Of a stretch of DNA of 64,000 nucleotides, positions 19,223 to 27,534 are shown in pieces (the stretch's first letter is position 1; each line of letters opens with the position of its first letter). Source of the stretch: Streptomyces sp. A1277 (GTDB lineage: Bacteria > Actinomycetota > Actinomycetes > Streptomycetales > Streptomycetaceae); assembly GCF_004795015.1 (NCBI RefSeq), contig NZ_SSBI01000031.1:1-64000 (forward strand), written 5' to 3'. Below the pieces are notes generated by a model. That model did no database searches. It saw only the letters and a list, made by a program, of their open reading frames with translations, and had not been told where the DNA came from. Position numbers and translations under genes: made by a program.

Positions 19223-19855
19223 TCAGACCTCCTTCAGCAGCAGGTCGGTGGTGGTCACGACCGCGCAGCGGCCCGCCGCCCAGCGCAGTGCCATGTCGTG
19301 GTCCTCGCGCGAGAAGTCCGCGACGGCGTCGGCCACCACGAACGCCTGGATGTCCCGCATCCATGCGTCGGCCGCGCTCATCATCACCCCGATGTGCGCG
19401 TACACACCGGTGATCACCAGCTGGTCGCGGCCCCCCTCGCGGATCAGCGCCTCCAGATCGGTGCGGGCGAACGCGCTGTACTTCCACTTGGTCAGGACCG
19501 TGTCGCCGGGTGCGGGCGCGACTGCCTCCGGTGTCGCCAGGGCCTCGGGGTCGTCGGCCAGGCCGGGGCCCCAGAAGTCGAGCTGGAGCCCGCGTTCCTC
19601 GGCGGTCTGGCCGCCGCGCTGCGTCGAGTAGACGACCGGGATCCCGGCGCGGCGGTACGCCCCGAGGATGCGGGCCGTGTTCTCCAGCATGCCGGTCAGC
19701 GGCTGCACGCCGGGGCGGTAGGCGCTCAGGAAGTGGTTCTGCAGGTCGTGTACGAGCAGCACGGCGCGTGCCGGGTCGACGGTCCAGCCGACACGGTTCA
19801 CGGGCAGTTCGTCCGCGCACGGCAGGGCGTAGGGAGCGATGGCGGGGAGTGCCAT
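19223..19855 (-). CDS. dhbB: Isochorismatase (2,3-dihydro-2,3-dihydroxybenzoate synthase), isochorismatase domain only
   Basis: 210 aa from ATG 19855. It hydrolyses isochorismate to 2,3-dihydro-2,3-dihydroxybenzoate and pyruvate. The catalytic Asp is in VLLVHDLQNHFL, the Lys in LTKWKYSAFARTDLE, and the EntB-specific ITGVYAHIGVMMSA replaces the usual Cys motif. EntB and DhbB normally carry a C-terminal aryl carrier domain of about 80 residues; here the protein stops at LLLKEV and the carrier was a separate gene, now a fragment. Fourth biosynthetic gene of the operon, 31 bases after dhbE. Confidence 0.88.
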   Translation of the reverse strand: MALPAIAPYALPCADELPVNRVGWTVDPARAVLLVHDLQNHFLSAYRPGVQPLTGMLENTARILGAYRRAGIPVVYSTQRGGQTAEERGLQLDFWGPGLADDPEALATPEAVAPAPGDTVLTKWKYSAFARTDLEALIREGGRDQLVITGVYAHIGVMMSAADAWMRDIQAFVVADAVADFSREDHDMALRWAAGRCAVVTTTDLLLKEV

Positions 19856-19886
19856 GGGAATGCCTTTCGGTCCGCTCGGGGCGGGC

Positions 19887-21551
19887 TCAGTGCTGTTCGG
19901 CGGAGGCGGAGGCGGCGGCGGACGCGGGGGCGGATTCGGAGCGGAGGCTTTTCTTGCTGACCTTGCCGATTCCGGTCTGCGGGAAGACGTCGACGAACTC
20001 GACCAGGTCGGGGACCTTGTACGCGGCGACCCCGCGCTCGCGCACATGCCGCTTCACGGCCGGCGCCCCGAGCGGTCCGGAGTCCTCGCGCAGGATCACG
20101 TAGGCGAGGGTGCGTTCGCCGAGATACGCGTCGGCCACCCCGACCACCGACACGTCGTGCACGGACGGGTGGGCGAGGATGATGTTCTCGATCTCCTCCG
20201 GCGCGACCTTCTCGCCGCCCCGGTTGATCTGGTCCTTCGCCCGTCCCTCGACCACGAGGTGGCCGCTGGGGGTGCGGCGCACGATGTCGCCCGTACGGTA
20301 GAAGCCGTCCTCGGTGAACGCCGACCTGTTGTGCTCGGGGGCACGCCAGTAGCCGCGGATCGTGTACGGACCCCGGGTCAGCAGGTGCCCGAAGCCGCCT
20401 TCGGCGACCTCCTGTCCGGCGTCGTCCACGATGAGGATCTCGTCGTCGTCGGAGATCGGCCGGCCCTGGGTGGTGACCACGGTCTCCTGGTCGTCGTCCA
20501 GCCGCGTGTAGTTGACCAGACCCTCGGCCATGCCGAAGACCTGCATCAGCCGGCAGCCGAGCGCCGGTTCCAGGCGGCGGGCCGCCGTCTCGCTGTACTT
20601 GGCGCCGCCGACCAGTATCAGCTCCAGGCTGGAGAGGTCCTGCTCCGCGCCGGGGGCGGCCTCGGTCCACAGCAGGGCGAGCGGCGGCACCATGCCGGTC
20701 ATCGTGACGCGCTCTTGCTCGACGATCGGGAAGGCCGTCGCGGGGTCGGGGCGCGGGCACAGGACGACCGTGCCACCGGCGTACAGCGTGCCGAGCCAGC
20801 CGGGCGAGCTCATCGGGAAGTTGTGCGCGGCGGGCAGCACGACGAGGTAGCGGGTGTCCGCGTCGACGCCGCAGATCTCGTTGGAGCCGCGCAGCGAGTA
20901 GATGTAGTCGTCGTGCGTACGGGGGATGAGCTTGGGAACCCCGGTGGTGCCGCCGGACAGCTGGAGGAAGGCCAGGTCGTGCGGCTCCGGGCCGTCGTCC
21001 GGCGCCGAGGTCTCCTCGCACGGCACGTCGGACAGGGCGGTGTGCTCGCCCGGGTCGCCGACGACGAACACGTGTTTCAGGGTGGGCGTCCGCTCCCGCA
21101 CGGCGGTCGCCAGCACGCGGTGGTCGAAGCCGGCGTGCCGGTCCGGGATCACGTAGGCGACGGCCTCGGCGAAGGAGCAGAAGTAGCCGATCTCCGTCTC
21201 CCGGTGGGCGGGCAGCGCGTAGACGGGCAGCGCGCCGATCCGGAAGAGGGCGAAGACGACCTCGGCGAACTCGGCGATGTTGGGCAGCTGGACGACGACC
21301 CGCTCGCCCTTGGCTATCCCGCGCGCCCGGAAGCCGGCCGCCAGCCGGGCCGCCCGCTCGTCCAGCTCGCGGTACGTCCAGGCGCGGCGCACGGGCGCCG
21401 GGTCCACCAGCGCCACGCGGTCGCCGTGGGCCTCGGCCCGCTCGCGCAGCATGCTCGTGAACGTCTCGCCGCGCCAGTGCCCGGCCGCCCGGTAGCGGGC
21501 GGCGAACTCGGCGGGCCAGGCCGGTGCGTCTTCGTGCGGTGCGGTGCTCAC
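19887..21551 (-). CDS. dhbE: 2,3-dihydroxybenzoate-AMP ligase
   Basis: 554 aa, full length for EntE/DhbE. It adenylates 2,3-dihydroxybenzoate for transfer to the aryl carrier. The P-loop is LQLSGGTTGVPKLIPRTH, followed by the aryl-acid-type motif LPAAHNFPMSSPG, FGMAEGLVNYTRLDD, FYRTGDIVRR and the C-terminal catalytic Lys in TGIGKVSKKSL. The start is GTG 21551, whose GTGA overlaps the dhbC stop. The frame is open further upstream but only as a shadow of dhbC. The enzyme looks intact although its carrier partner is not. Confidence 0.94.
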   Translation of the reverse strand: MSTAPHEDAPAWPAEFAARYRAAGHWRGETFTSMLRERAEAHGDRVALVDPAPVRRAWTYRELDERAARLAAGFRARGIAKGERVVVQLPNIAEFAEVVFALFRIGALPVYALPAHRETEIGYFCSFAEAVAYVIPDRHAGFDHRVLATAVRERTPTLKHVFVVGDPGEHTALSDVPCEETSAPDDGPEPHDLAFLQLSGGTTGVPKLIPRTHDDYIYSLRGSNEICGVDADTRYLVVLPAAHNFPMSSPGWLGTLYAGGTVVLCPRPDPATAFPIVEQERVTMTGMVPPLALLWTEAAPGAEQDLSSLELILVGGAKYSETAARRLEPALGCRLMQVFGMAEGLVNYTRLDDDQETVVTTQGRPISDDDEILIVDDAGQEVAEGGFGHLLTRGPYTIRGYWRAPEHNRSAFTEDGFYRTGDIVRRTPSGHLVVEGRAKDQINRGGEKVAPEEIENIILAHPSVHDVSVVGVADAYLGERTLAYVILREDSGPLGAPAVKRHVRERGVAAYKVPDLVEFVDVFPQTGIGKVSKKSLRSESAPASAAASASAEQH

Positions 21552-22759
21552 AGGGCGGCTCCCACGGCGTTGAGGAAGGTACGGAATTTGGCGCCGGTCT
21601 CGGCGGTCTCGGCCTCGGGGGAGGAGGCGGCGACCACACCGGCGCCGGCGAACAGCCGCAGGGAGCGGCCCTCCGCCTCGGCGCAGCGGATCGTCACCAC
21701 CCACTCGCCGTCGCCGTCCGCATCCTGCCAGCCGACCATGCCGGTGTACGCGCCCCGCTCGAAGGGCTCCGACTCCGCGATGACGGCCCGCGCCACATCG
21801 GTGGGCGTGCCGCAGACCGCGGGCGTGGGGTGCAGCGCGGAGGCGAGGACGAGGGAGGAGGTGTCGGGGTCCGCCAGCGTGCCGGTGACGGTCGTGGACA
21901 GGTGCCACATGGCCTCCGTCCGTACCAGCGTGGGCTGTTCGGGCACGTCCAGGCCGGTGCAGAACGGGGCGAGGGTCTCGCGTACGGCGTCGACGACGAC
22001 GGCGTGTTCGTGGAGGTCCTTGGGCGACTCCAGCAGTGCGGCCGCCCGCCGCACGTCCTCGGCGAGGTCGCTGCTGCGGGGCGCGGACCCGGCCAGCGGG
22101 TTGGCGGTGAGCCGGCCGCCGGTGCGGGCGACGAGGAGTTCGGGGCTGGCGCCGATGAGGGTGCGGCCGGGGCCGCTGGGGACCGCGAAGGTGTAGCCGC
22201 CCGGGTCGTGCCGGGCCAGCCGGCGCAGCATGGCGGGCAGATCGAGGTCGCGCGAGGAGGTCAGCTCCAGGGTGCGGGCGAGGACGACCTTGTCGAACTC
22301 CCCGGCACGCATCCGCCCGACCGCCGCCGCCACCGCCGCGGCGTAACCGGCGGCCGCGGGGACCTCCCGGGTCTGCCAGGTGCCGGGCTCGGCGGCCGGC
22401 ACGGGCAGGGCGACGAGCGGGTCGTCGCGCAGGGCGGGGGCCCGGCGCACGGTTTGCGGCACGGCCAGCGAGGCCGTCGCCCGCGGGTCGAAGGGCAGCG
22501 AGCCCATGACGACCGGCGCCGCGTTCCCGGCCCGCCGCGCGGCGTCCAGGGCTTCCTGTACGCGGACGGCGGGCGGTCTGTCGTCGTGCGGGACCTCGGC
22601 GGCGGTGCCGGTGCCGAGCAGGGTGCGGCCGGGCGAGGCGAGGAAGCGGTCCGCGCCCGGCCGGTAGGCGTCCAGGAGCGCGGTGGCCGGGCCGGGGGAC
22701 GGGGCGCGGGGTGGGGCGGCCTGGGGCGGGGCGGTGGGTACGCGCAGTGAGGCAGACAT
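21548..22759 (-). CDS. dhbC: Isochorismate synthase
   Basis: 403 aa from ATG 22759 with GGAG 9 bases upstream. It converts chorismate to isochorismate, the first committed step. Chorismate-binding family blocks are present: GEFDKVVLARTLEL, LIGASPELLVAR, NPLAGSAPR, LHPTPAVCGTP, AYTGMVGWQDADGDGEW and LFAGAGVVA. The length is normal. The stop overlaps the dhbE start. Confidence 0.94.
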   Translation of the reverse strand: MSASLRVPTAPPQAAPPRAPSPGPATALLDAYRPGADRFLASPGRTLLGTGTAAEVPHDDRPPAVRVQEALDAARRAGNAAPVVMGSLPFDPRATASLAVPQTVRRAPALRDDPLVALPVPAAEPGTWQTREVPAAAGYAAAVAAAVGRMRAGEFDKVVLARTLELTSSRDLDLPAMLRRLARHDPGGYTFAVPSGPGRTLIGASPELLVARTGGRLTANPLAGSAPRSSDLAEDVRRAAALLESPKDLHEHAVVVDAVRETLAPFCTGLDVPEQPTLVRTEAMWHLSTTVTGTLADPDTSSLVLASALHPTPAVCGTPTDVARAVIAESEPFERGAYTGMVGWQDADGDGEWVVTIRCAEAEGRSLRLFAGAGVVAASSPEAETAETGAKFRTFLNAVGAAL

Positions 22760-22819
22760 CGTGGTGGTCTCCAGTGGGGGAGGGCTGCGGGCCGCTGTCA
22801 ATGACGCCGTGCGTGCCGG

Positions 22820-23617
22820 TCAGGCCCGCAGCGTGGCGCCGCCGTCGACGTAGAGGTCGTGCAGGGTGATGTGGCGGGCGCGGTCGGACACCAGGAAGGC
22901 GACCGCCTCGGCGATGTCCGACGGCTCGGCGATCCGGCCGAGCGGGATGCCCGTGCGGTAGCTCGCCAGGTCCCCCGCTATGACGCGCCGGGCGGCGGGC
23001 CCGTCGTCCCGCTCCTCACCGGCCGGCCACATTCCGCGCTGCATGTCGGTGAGGGTGGAGCCGGGCGAGACAGTGTTGCAGCGCACGCCCCTCGGCGCCA
23101 GCTCCAGGCCGAGGCACTTGGTGAACATCACGGAGGCGGCCTTCGACGCCGCGTACGCCGCCATGGTCGTCCGGGGTATGCCCGCCGCGTTGGAGGCGAC
23201 GGTGACGATGCTGCCCGCCCCGCGCTCGGCCATCCGGCGTGAGACGGCCCGCGAGACGTGGAAGACCCCGTTGGTGTTGACGGCGAACGTCGCCGCCCAG
23301 TCCTCGTCCGTCAGCTCGGAGACGGGTGAACAGCGCAGTATCCCGGCGACGTTGACCGCGATGCCGAGCGCGCCGACCGACTCCTCGGCCTCGGCGACGA
23401 GCGCGTCGACGGCCGCCGCGTCCGTGACGTCGAGGGCCCGCGCGACGACGTTCTCGCCGAGCTCCCGGGCCAGGGCGTCGACCCCTTCGCGGTCCACGTC
23501 GGTCGCCAGGACCCGGCAGCCGCGCTCGGCGAGGGCCCGCACGACCGCCTCGCCTATGCCGCGGCCCGCTCCCGTCACCAGGGCGAGCCGGCCGGTGAGT
23601 TCCTGCTCGGTGGTCAC
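22820..23617 (-). CDS. dhbA: 2,3-dihydro-2,3-dihydroxybenzoate dehydrogenase
   Basis: 265 aa short-chain dehydrogenase. NAD-binding TGAGRGIGEAV, NVAG after strand 4, catalytic Ser in IVTVASNAAG and the YAASK pair. The C-terminal LYVDGGATL is typical of EntA/DhbA. It oxidises the product of DhbB to 2,3-dihydroxybenzoate. GTG 23617 is chosen because GTGA overlaps the stop of the lipoprotein gene; the longer frame (to 23686) lies inside that gene. Confidence 0.92.
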   Translation of the reverse strand: MTTEQELTGRLALVTGAGRGIGEAVVRALAERGCRVLATDVDREGVDALARELGENVVARALDVTDAAAVDALVAEAEESVGALGIAVNVAGILRCSPVSELTDEDWAATFAVNTNGVFHVSRAVSRRMAERGAGSIVTVASNAAGIPRTTMAAYAASKAASVMFTKCLGLELAPRGVRCNTVSPGSTLTDMQRGMWPAGEERDDGPAARRVIAGDLASYRTGIPLGRIAEPSDIAEAVAFLVSDRARHITLHDLYVDGGATLRA

Positions 23618-24288
23618 TTGACCGTCGCCTTCCGGATGTCGTCGAGCACCGAGACGGCCGCCTGCGCGCCGCCCGGGCTCGTCCACTTGGCGCCGTCGAC
23701 CACGGTCGCCTGTCCGGCGCGCACGGCCTTGAGCCGCTGGTACGCGGGCTCCTTAGCCGGCTCGCCGACGAGGGCCTTGCCGGTGAGCGTGAGCGACTTC
23801 GTCCAGTCCTCGCCGCTGTCGATCGTGACGACCGGGGGCGCGCTCTTCCGCACCTGCTGGAGGACCTGTTCGTCAGCGAGCCGGCCTGCCAGGATCACGT
23901 CCGGGTCCGCCTGGACGGCCTTCTCGATGTCCGGGCCGGCGACGGCGCCCACGACCGGGACGCCCTTCGCCCGGACGGCGAGGTGGCCGGGAGCACCCTT
24001 CTGGCCGCGGCCCGCCGTGAGACCCACCGGCTGCCCGCCCAGGGTGAGCGCCGCGTGCAGGTCCATCTGACTGAGGGCGACGACGCGCTCGGGCGCCGAG
24101 GGGACCTTCACCGCGGTTCCGGTCGCATCCGTCACCCGCGTCGTCGTCGCCGCGCCCGCGTGGGCGGACGCGTCCGGTTCGCCGGACGCTCCGCAGGCGC
24201 TCATGGCGAGAGCGCAGACGCCGGCCGGCGGTGCCGCCACGGCGGGGCGGAGGGTGCGACGGGGTGACGAGGTGGGATGCGGCGCCAT
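23614..24288 (-). pseudogene. Ferric-siderophore-binding lipoprotein with internal deletion
   Basis: 224 aa open frame against about 320-340 for the family (Peripla_BP_2, FepB/FhuD-like). The N-terminus has a signal and a lipobox-like LAMSACGAS. The first lobe is recognisable: RVVALSQMDLHAALTLGGQP, then DIEKAVQADPDVILAGRLAD and APPVVTIDSGEDWTKSL. After LTGKALVGEPAK (near residue 179) it jumps to AYQRLKAVRAGQATVVDG, the normal C-terminal end. About 100 residues, most of the second lobe, are therefore missing without loss of frame. Ligand binding is unlikely. First gene of the minus-strand operon, divergent from the importer remnant. Confidence 0.7.
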
Positions 24289-24434
24289 GGCCTGGGATCT
24301 CCGTTTGTATGCGAGGGGCGAGTAGGTCCGGGCGGGCGTTCCGTAGCAACCGACGGGGCGAGCAGTACAGAGCGCTTGACGGCTTCTCAGGGCAGGGGTG
24401 CGCCCCGGGGACCGCCGCGATCCGCACAGAACAC

Positions 24435-24453
24435 TTAGGTTAGGCTAACCATA
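24435..24453. promoter_or_regulatory. Iron box (DmdR/IdeR-type operator)
   Basis: TTAGGTTAGGCTAACCATA matches the actinobacterial iron-box consensus TTAGGTTAGGCTAACCTAA at 17 of 19 positions. It abuts the ATG of the FecCD remnant and lies 147 bases from the divergent lipoprotein start. By family knowledge the Fe2+-bound DmdR/IdeR repressor would close both directions in iron-replete cells. Confidence 0.9.
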
Positions 24454-25702
24454 TGTCGATCCTGCAAGGGGGACGGCCCGAAACAAGGTCCTTCTCCAGC
24501 GAAATGCTGGCGGGGAAAGGGCGTTGCGTCCGCTGGACGGCCACCGGGCTCGCACTCCTGCCGCCGGCCCGCGTCCTGCTCGCCCTCGTCATCGGCACCG
24601 GCACCGGCTCCGCCGGCGGAGCCTGGCACTACCTCACCGGCGACCCTGCCGCCCGCGCGGACGCCCAACTGCACCTCGCTGTCCTGGACGTACGCCTCCC
24701 ACGGACCCTCGCCGCCGTCCTCGTCGGTGCCTGCCCCGGCACCGCCGGATGCCTCCTCCAGGCCGCCACCCGCAACCCGCTCGCCGAAACAGCACTCCTC
24801 GGCGTCCATTCGGGGGCCGCCTTCGCCGTGGTCCTCGGGCTCACCTACTTCGGCGCGAAATCGCCCACCGCACCGCTGGGATGGGCGCCGGCGGGCGGCA
24901 TGACCGCGAGCGTGGTGGTCCTGCTCTTCGCCGCCTCCGGGCGGCGCGGCTGATCGCCACTGCGGCTCGTCCTGGCCGGCTCGGCACTCGGCGCCGCCTT
25001 CCACGGGCTCACCTCGTACGTCCTGCTGGGCACCCAGTCCGCCTCCGGGCCCTACCGCTACTGGGCGATGGGCTCCCTCGCGGCTCGTCGTCGCCGCGGC
25101 CGTCTCGCCGCTCGCCGGGTGCGCGGTCGCCGTGGCGGGCTCCATCGCCTTCCTCGCACGCCGGATACCTCCATCGCCCCGTCGTGCGGACGCCGACCTC
25201 GCCGTGCCCGCCGGACAGGTCGTCGCCGTCGTGGGCCCCAACGGCTGCGGCAAGTCGACCCTGTTGCGCACCGTCGCCCGGCTCCACCGCCCCGTCTCCG
25301 GCGCGGTCCTGGTGGACGGCGCGGACATCTGGGAGAGGGGCCAACGCCGCGCCGAGCACCGGGTCGCCCTGCTGCCCCAGTCGCCGCGCGCCCCCGAGGC
25401 CATCACCGTGGCGGGGCTCGTACGGTACGGCGGCAGCCCGCACCGGGGGCTCCTGCGGCAGTGGTCGCGCGAGGAGGAGCGGGCCGTACGCGACGCGCTC
25501 GACGCCACCGGCACCACCGCCCCTGGCCGGGGAGCGCGTCGGCCGGCTCTCCGGCGGGCAGCGCCAGCGCTGCCGGCTCGCGATGGTCCTCGCCCGGCAG
25601 ACCCCGCTCATCCTGCTCGACGAGCCCACCAGCGCCCTCGGCCACGCCGTGGAGGCCCTGGAACTCGTCCGCGAGGTCGCCGCCACCGGCCACACCCCGT
25701 GA
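24453..25702 (+). pseudogene. Collapsed ferric-siderophore importer: FecCD permease pieces joined to a FepC-like ATPase
   Basis: The first 166 codons (ATG 24453) are the first half of a FecCD permease: PRTLAAVLVGACPGTAGCLL and RNPLAETALLGVHSGAAF. An in-frame TGA at 24951 interrupts it, yet the same frame continues as permease (LRLVLAGSALGAAFHGLTSY, YWAMGSLA). It then shifts frame into LVVAAAVSPLAGCAVAVAG and runs into an ATPase lacking its N-terminus: DLAVPAGQVVAVVGPNGCGK (Walker A) and VALLPQSPRAPEAITV. A second frameshift near 25525 is needed to reach VGRLSGGQRQRCRLAMVL and LILLDEPTSALG. Two permeases and one ATPase have thus been fused and broken by several deletions and a nonsense codon. 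No functional product is expected. Confidence 0.85.
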
Positions 25703-25997
25703 TGTCCCAATTGCACGCCTATGCCTGAAATACGAAGAAAGGAGCTTTGAGGGGCCTTTGGGGGCACTCAAAGGCGTCAACACTTGCTAAATCGCCCCTT
25801 TCGGGCGCAGTGGTCAGCATCACGTTTCCCATCCCTGACGCATGATCCGATGCCTCGGTTCCCAGACGTGCCAAGAAAGTTGACTTCCTTCGCGACGGCC
25901 GATCATGAGCATTTCCTTTGATTGATCTTGCAAAACAATTGTGATCACGAATTCCGGGCTTGTTCCGGCCGTCGTTTCTCGCTTACGGTCACCGTCA
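25703..25997. other. Intergenic region before the riboswitch
   Basis: No gene is supported. CTTTGAG (25745-25751) can pair with CTCAAAG (25767-25773), a weak hairpin after the importer remnant. The remainder is unusually AT-rich for this genome, especially around 25870-25960, and must hold the promoter of the riboswitch transcript. I could not pick a single -35/-10 pair with confidence. Confidence 0.4.
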
Positions 25998-26174
25998 ATC
26001 AATCCGGATGGAACGCCGAATCCTGCCGCCGTCCGGGGACCCGACCACATCACGTACGGCAGGAGCGGGGGACCCAGGTTTGCCGCCGGTCCGGTATCCG
26101 GAGCGGCTAGGGGTGAAGTCGCCATGTGCGGCCGGACATCTCCAGTCCCAACCCGACAGCTCACCTCGCAGGCG
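25998..26174 (+). ncRNA. Cyclic di-AMP riboswitch (ydaO/yuaA class)
   Basis: The leader directly before the LysM gene carries the conserved blocks of this class in order: AATCCGGATGGAACGCCGAA (26001-26020), GGAGCGGGGGACCCAGGTTT (26062-26081), GGGGTGAAGTC (26110-26120), then CCAACCCGACAGCTCACCTC (26148-26167). The last block runs into GCAGGCGGCGGAGAGGAA, which includes the ribosome site. In Streptomyces these elements precede cell-wall hydrolase genes, and c-di-AMP binding turns expression off. Boundaries are approximate. Confidence 0.9.
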
Positions 26175-26192
26175 GCGGAGAGGAAATGCGCC

Positions 26193-27065
26193 ATGCCCAT
26201 CCCGGGTAAGCACCGTCGTGCCAAGTCCACGTCCCTGACCCGCGGTTTCATCGCCGTGAGCGCGGGCGGAGCCGTTCTCGCGCTCCCCCTGATGACCGCC
26301 GGATCGGCTTCCGCGGCGCCCGCGAAGAGCGTCGTCGCCGAAAAGGCCGCCGCCCCGACTTCCGTCGCCGGCAAGGAAATTGCCGTGCGCAAGGCCACGC
26401 CCACCACCTATTCCGTGGTCTCCGGCGATTCGCTTTACAAGATCGCCCGTGGTCATTCCCTCAGCGGTGGCTGGGAGCGTCTGTACAAGGACAACCGAAA
26501 CGTCGTCGGCGGCAACCCCGACCTCATTCACCCGGGTCTGAAGCTGACCATCGGCGCCCAGTCGGAGGCCGCCGCCCCGAAGGCCGCCAAGAAGAGCGAA
26601 TTCAAGGCGGAGAACGCCGAGAAGACGGCCGGTACCACCGTCCGGACCGAGAGCGCCGACCGCGCCGACCGCTCCGAGCGCACGACCGTGCCGGTCGCCG
26701 AGAAGACCGCCGCGGCCACCGAGACGCAGACGGCCACCACGTACACCGACGACCTCGACGGCTGGATCAAGGAATCCCTCGCCGTCATGGCCCAGAACGG
26801 CATCCCCGGCAGCTACGACGGCATCTACCGCAACATCATCCGCGAGTCCTCCGGCAACCCGCTCGCCGTCAACGACTGGGACTCCAACGCTGTCGCCGGC
26901 ACGCCCTCCAAGGGCCTGCTCCAGGTGATCCAGCCCACCTTCGACGCCTACCACGTGCCCGGCACCTCGATGGACATCTTCGACCCGGTCGCCAACATCA
27001 CGGCCGCGTGCAACTACGCAGCCGCCACCTACGGCTCGATGGACAACGTCTTCGGCGCCTACTGA
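26193..27065 (+). CDS. Secreted LysM-domain transglycosylase-like peptidoglycan hydrolase
   Basis: 290 aa from ATG 26193 behind GGAGAGGAAA. The signal peptide (RRAKSTSLTRGFIAVSAGG, hydrophobic core, then GSASAAPA) sends it out of the cell. A LysM domain occupies about residues 70-118 (YSVVSGDSLYKIARGHSLSG, then DLIHPGLKLTI). A charged Ala/Glu/Lys-rich linker follows. The C-terminal lytic-transglycosylase-like domain has the catalytic Glu in NIIRESSGNPLAVND and the family blocks GLLQVIQPTFDAYH and NITAACNYA. It probably cleaves glycan strands during growth or germination. Control is by the c-di-AMP riboswitch immediately upstream. A double hairpin follows. Confidence 0.92.
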   Translation: MPIPGKHRRAKSTSLTRGFIAVSAGGAVLALPLMTAGSASAAPAKSVVAEKAAAPTSVAGKEIAVRKATPTTYSVVSGDSLYKIARGHSLSGGWERLYKDNRNVVGGNPDLIHPGLKLTIGAQSEAAAPKAAKKSEFKAENAEKTAGTTVRTESADRADRSERTTVPVAEKTAAATETQTATTYTDDLDGWIKESLAVMAQNGIPGSYDGIYRNIIRESSGNPLAVNDWDSNAVAGTPSKGLLQVIQPTFDAYHVPGTSMDIFDPVANITAACNYAAATYGSMDNVFGAY

Positions 27066-27071
27066 TCCCCG

Positions 27072-27142
27072 CGGCTCCGCGCTCGGGGCGGAGCCGTGAG
27101 CAGGGGTGGAAGGAAGCGGACCCGCTTCCTTCCACCCCTTTT
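27072..27142 (+). terminator. Tandem terminator after the LysM gene
   Basis: The first hairpin pairs 27072-27080 with 27088-27096 (9 bp). The second is exceptional: AGGGGTGGAAGGAAGCGG (27102-27119) pairs perfectly with 27122-27139 across a two-base gap, and a run of T follows to 27142. Confidence 0.93.
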
Positions 27143-27230
27143 CGCGTGGCCGGCGCCGGTGGCGCCCCGGGGTGCGACACCCGGGCAACGCGTGGATGCT
27201 GGGATGGTCAGCGTTCCAAGGAGGACAGTC

Positions 27231-27419
27231 ATGAGCATGCTCGACAAGATCAAGGGCATGATCAAGGGCCACCCGGACCAGGCCCGCCAGGGAGTCGAGA
27301 AGGGCGGCGACTTCGTCGACAAGAGGACCGGCGGCAAGTACGGCAAGCAGGTCGATTCCGCCCAGCAGAAGCTCAATGACCAGTTCGGTGACCGCCGCCC
27401 GCCCGGCGACGACCGGTAG
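27231..27419 (+). CDS. Small antitoxin-like protein (MT0933/Rv0909 family)
   Basis: 62 aa, ATG 27231 behind AAGGAGG, an optimal ribosome site. The sequence is highly charged: MLDKIKGMIKGHPDQARQG, then DFVDKRTGGKYGKQVDSAQQ. The MxxxxK(G/A)xxxxxPxxxxxxxxKxGDxxDxKTGGKYxxxVD pattern is the mycobacterial/streptomycete MT0933 antitoxin family, usually found without a recognisable toxin in Streptomyces. No partner gene is seen on either side, so its role here is open. Confidence 0.75.
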   Translation: MSMLDKIKGMIKGHPDQARQGVEKGGDFVDKRTGGKYGKQVDSAQQKLNDQFGDRRPPGDDR

Positions 27420-27440
27420 GCGCTCGCGCCTGCGGTGAGC

Positions 27441-27478
27441 GGAGCGGTGGACGCCATGCCCGTGGCGCCCACCGCTCC
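27441..27478 (+). terminator. Hairpin after the antitoxin-like gene
   Basis: GGAGCGGTGG (27441-27450) pairs with CCACCGCTCC (27469-27478). The loop itself contains GCCA/TGGC pairing. It begins 22 bases after the stop at 27419. Confidence 0.65.
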
Positions 27479-27534
27479 GGCACGCCCCGGCCCCGCGGCC
27501 AGGCCCGGCCGGACCCCCAGGCGGCCGGCTCCGG

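Noticed and set aside
16078..19413. 1111-codon plus-strand open frame opposite the NRPS
   Set aside because: No family sequence; it mirrors the NRPS codons.
25820..26407. 195-codon minus-strand frame over the riboswitch
   Set aside because: The same bases match the ydaO riboswitch blocks and the LysM signal peptide on the other strand.
26193..27065. Possible Rpf (resuscitation-promoting factor) identity for the LysM protein
   Set aside because: The catalytic domain reads like the SLT group (IIRESSGNPLAVND, GLLQVIQPTF) and follows the LysM domain, whereas Rpf domains are short and usually N-terminal.
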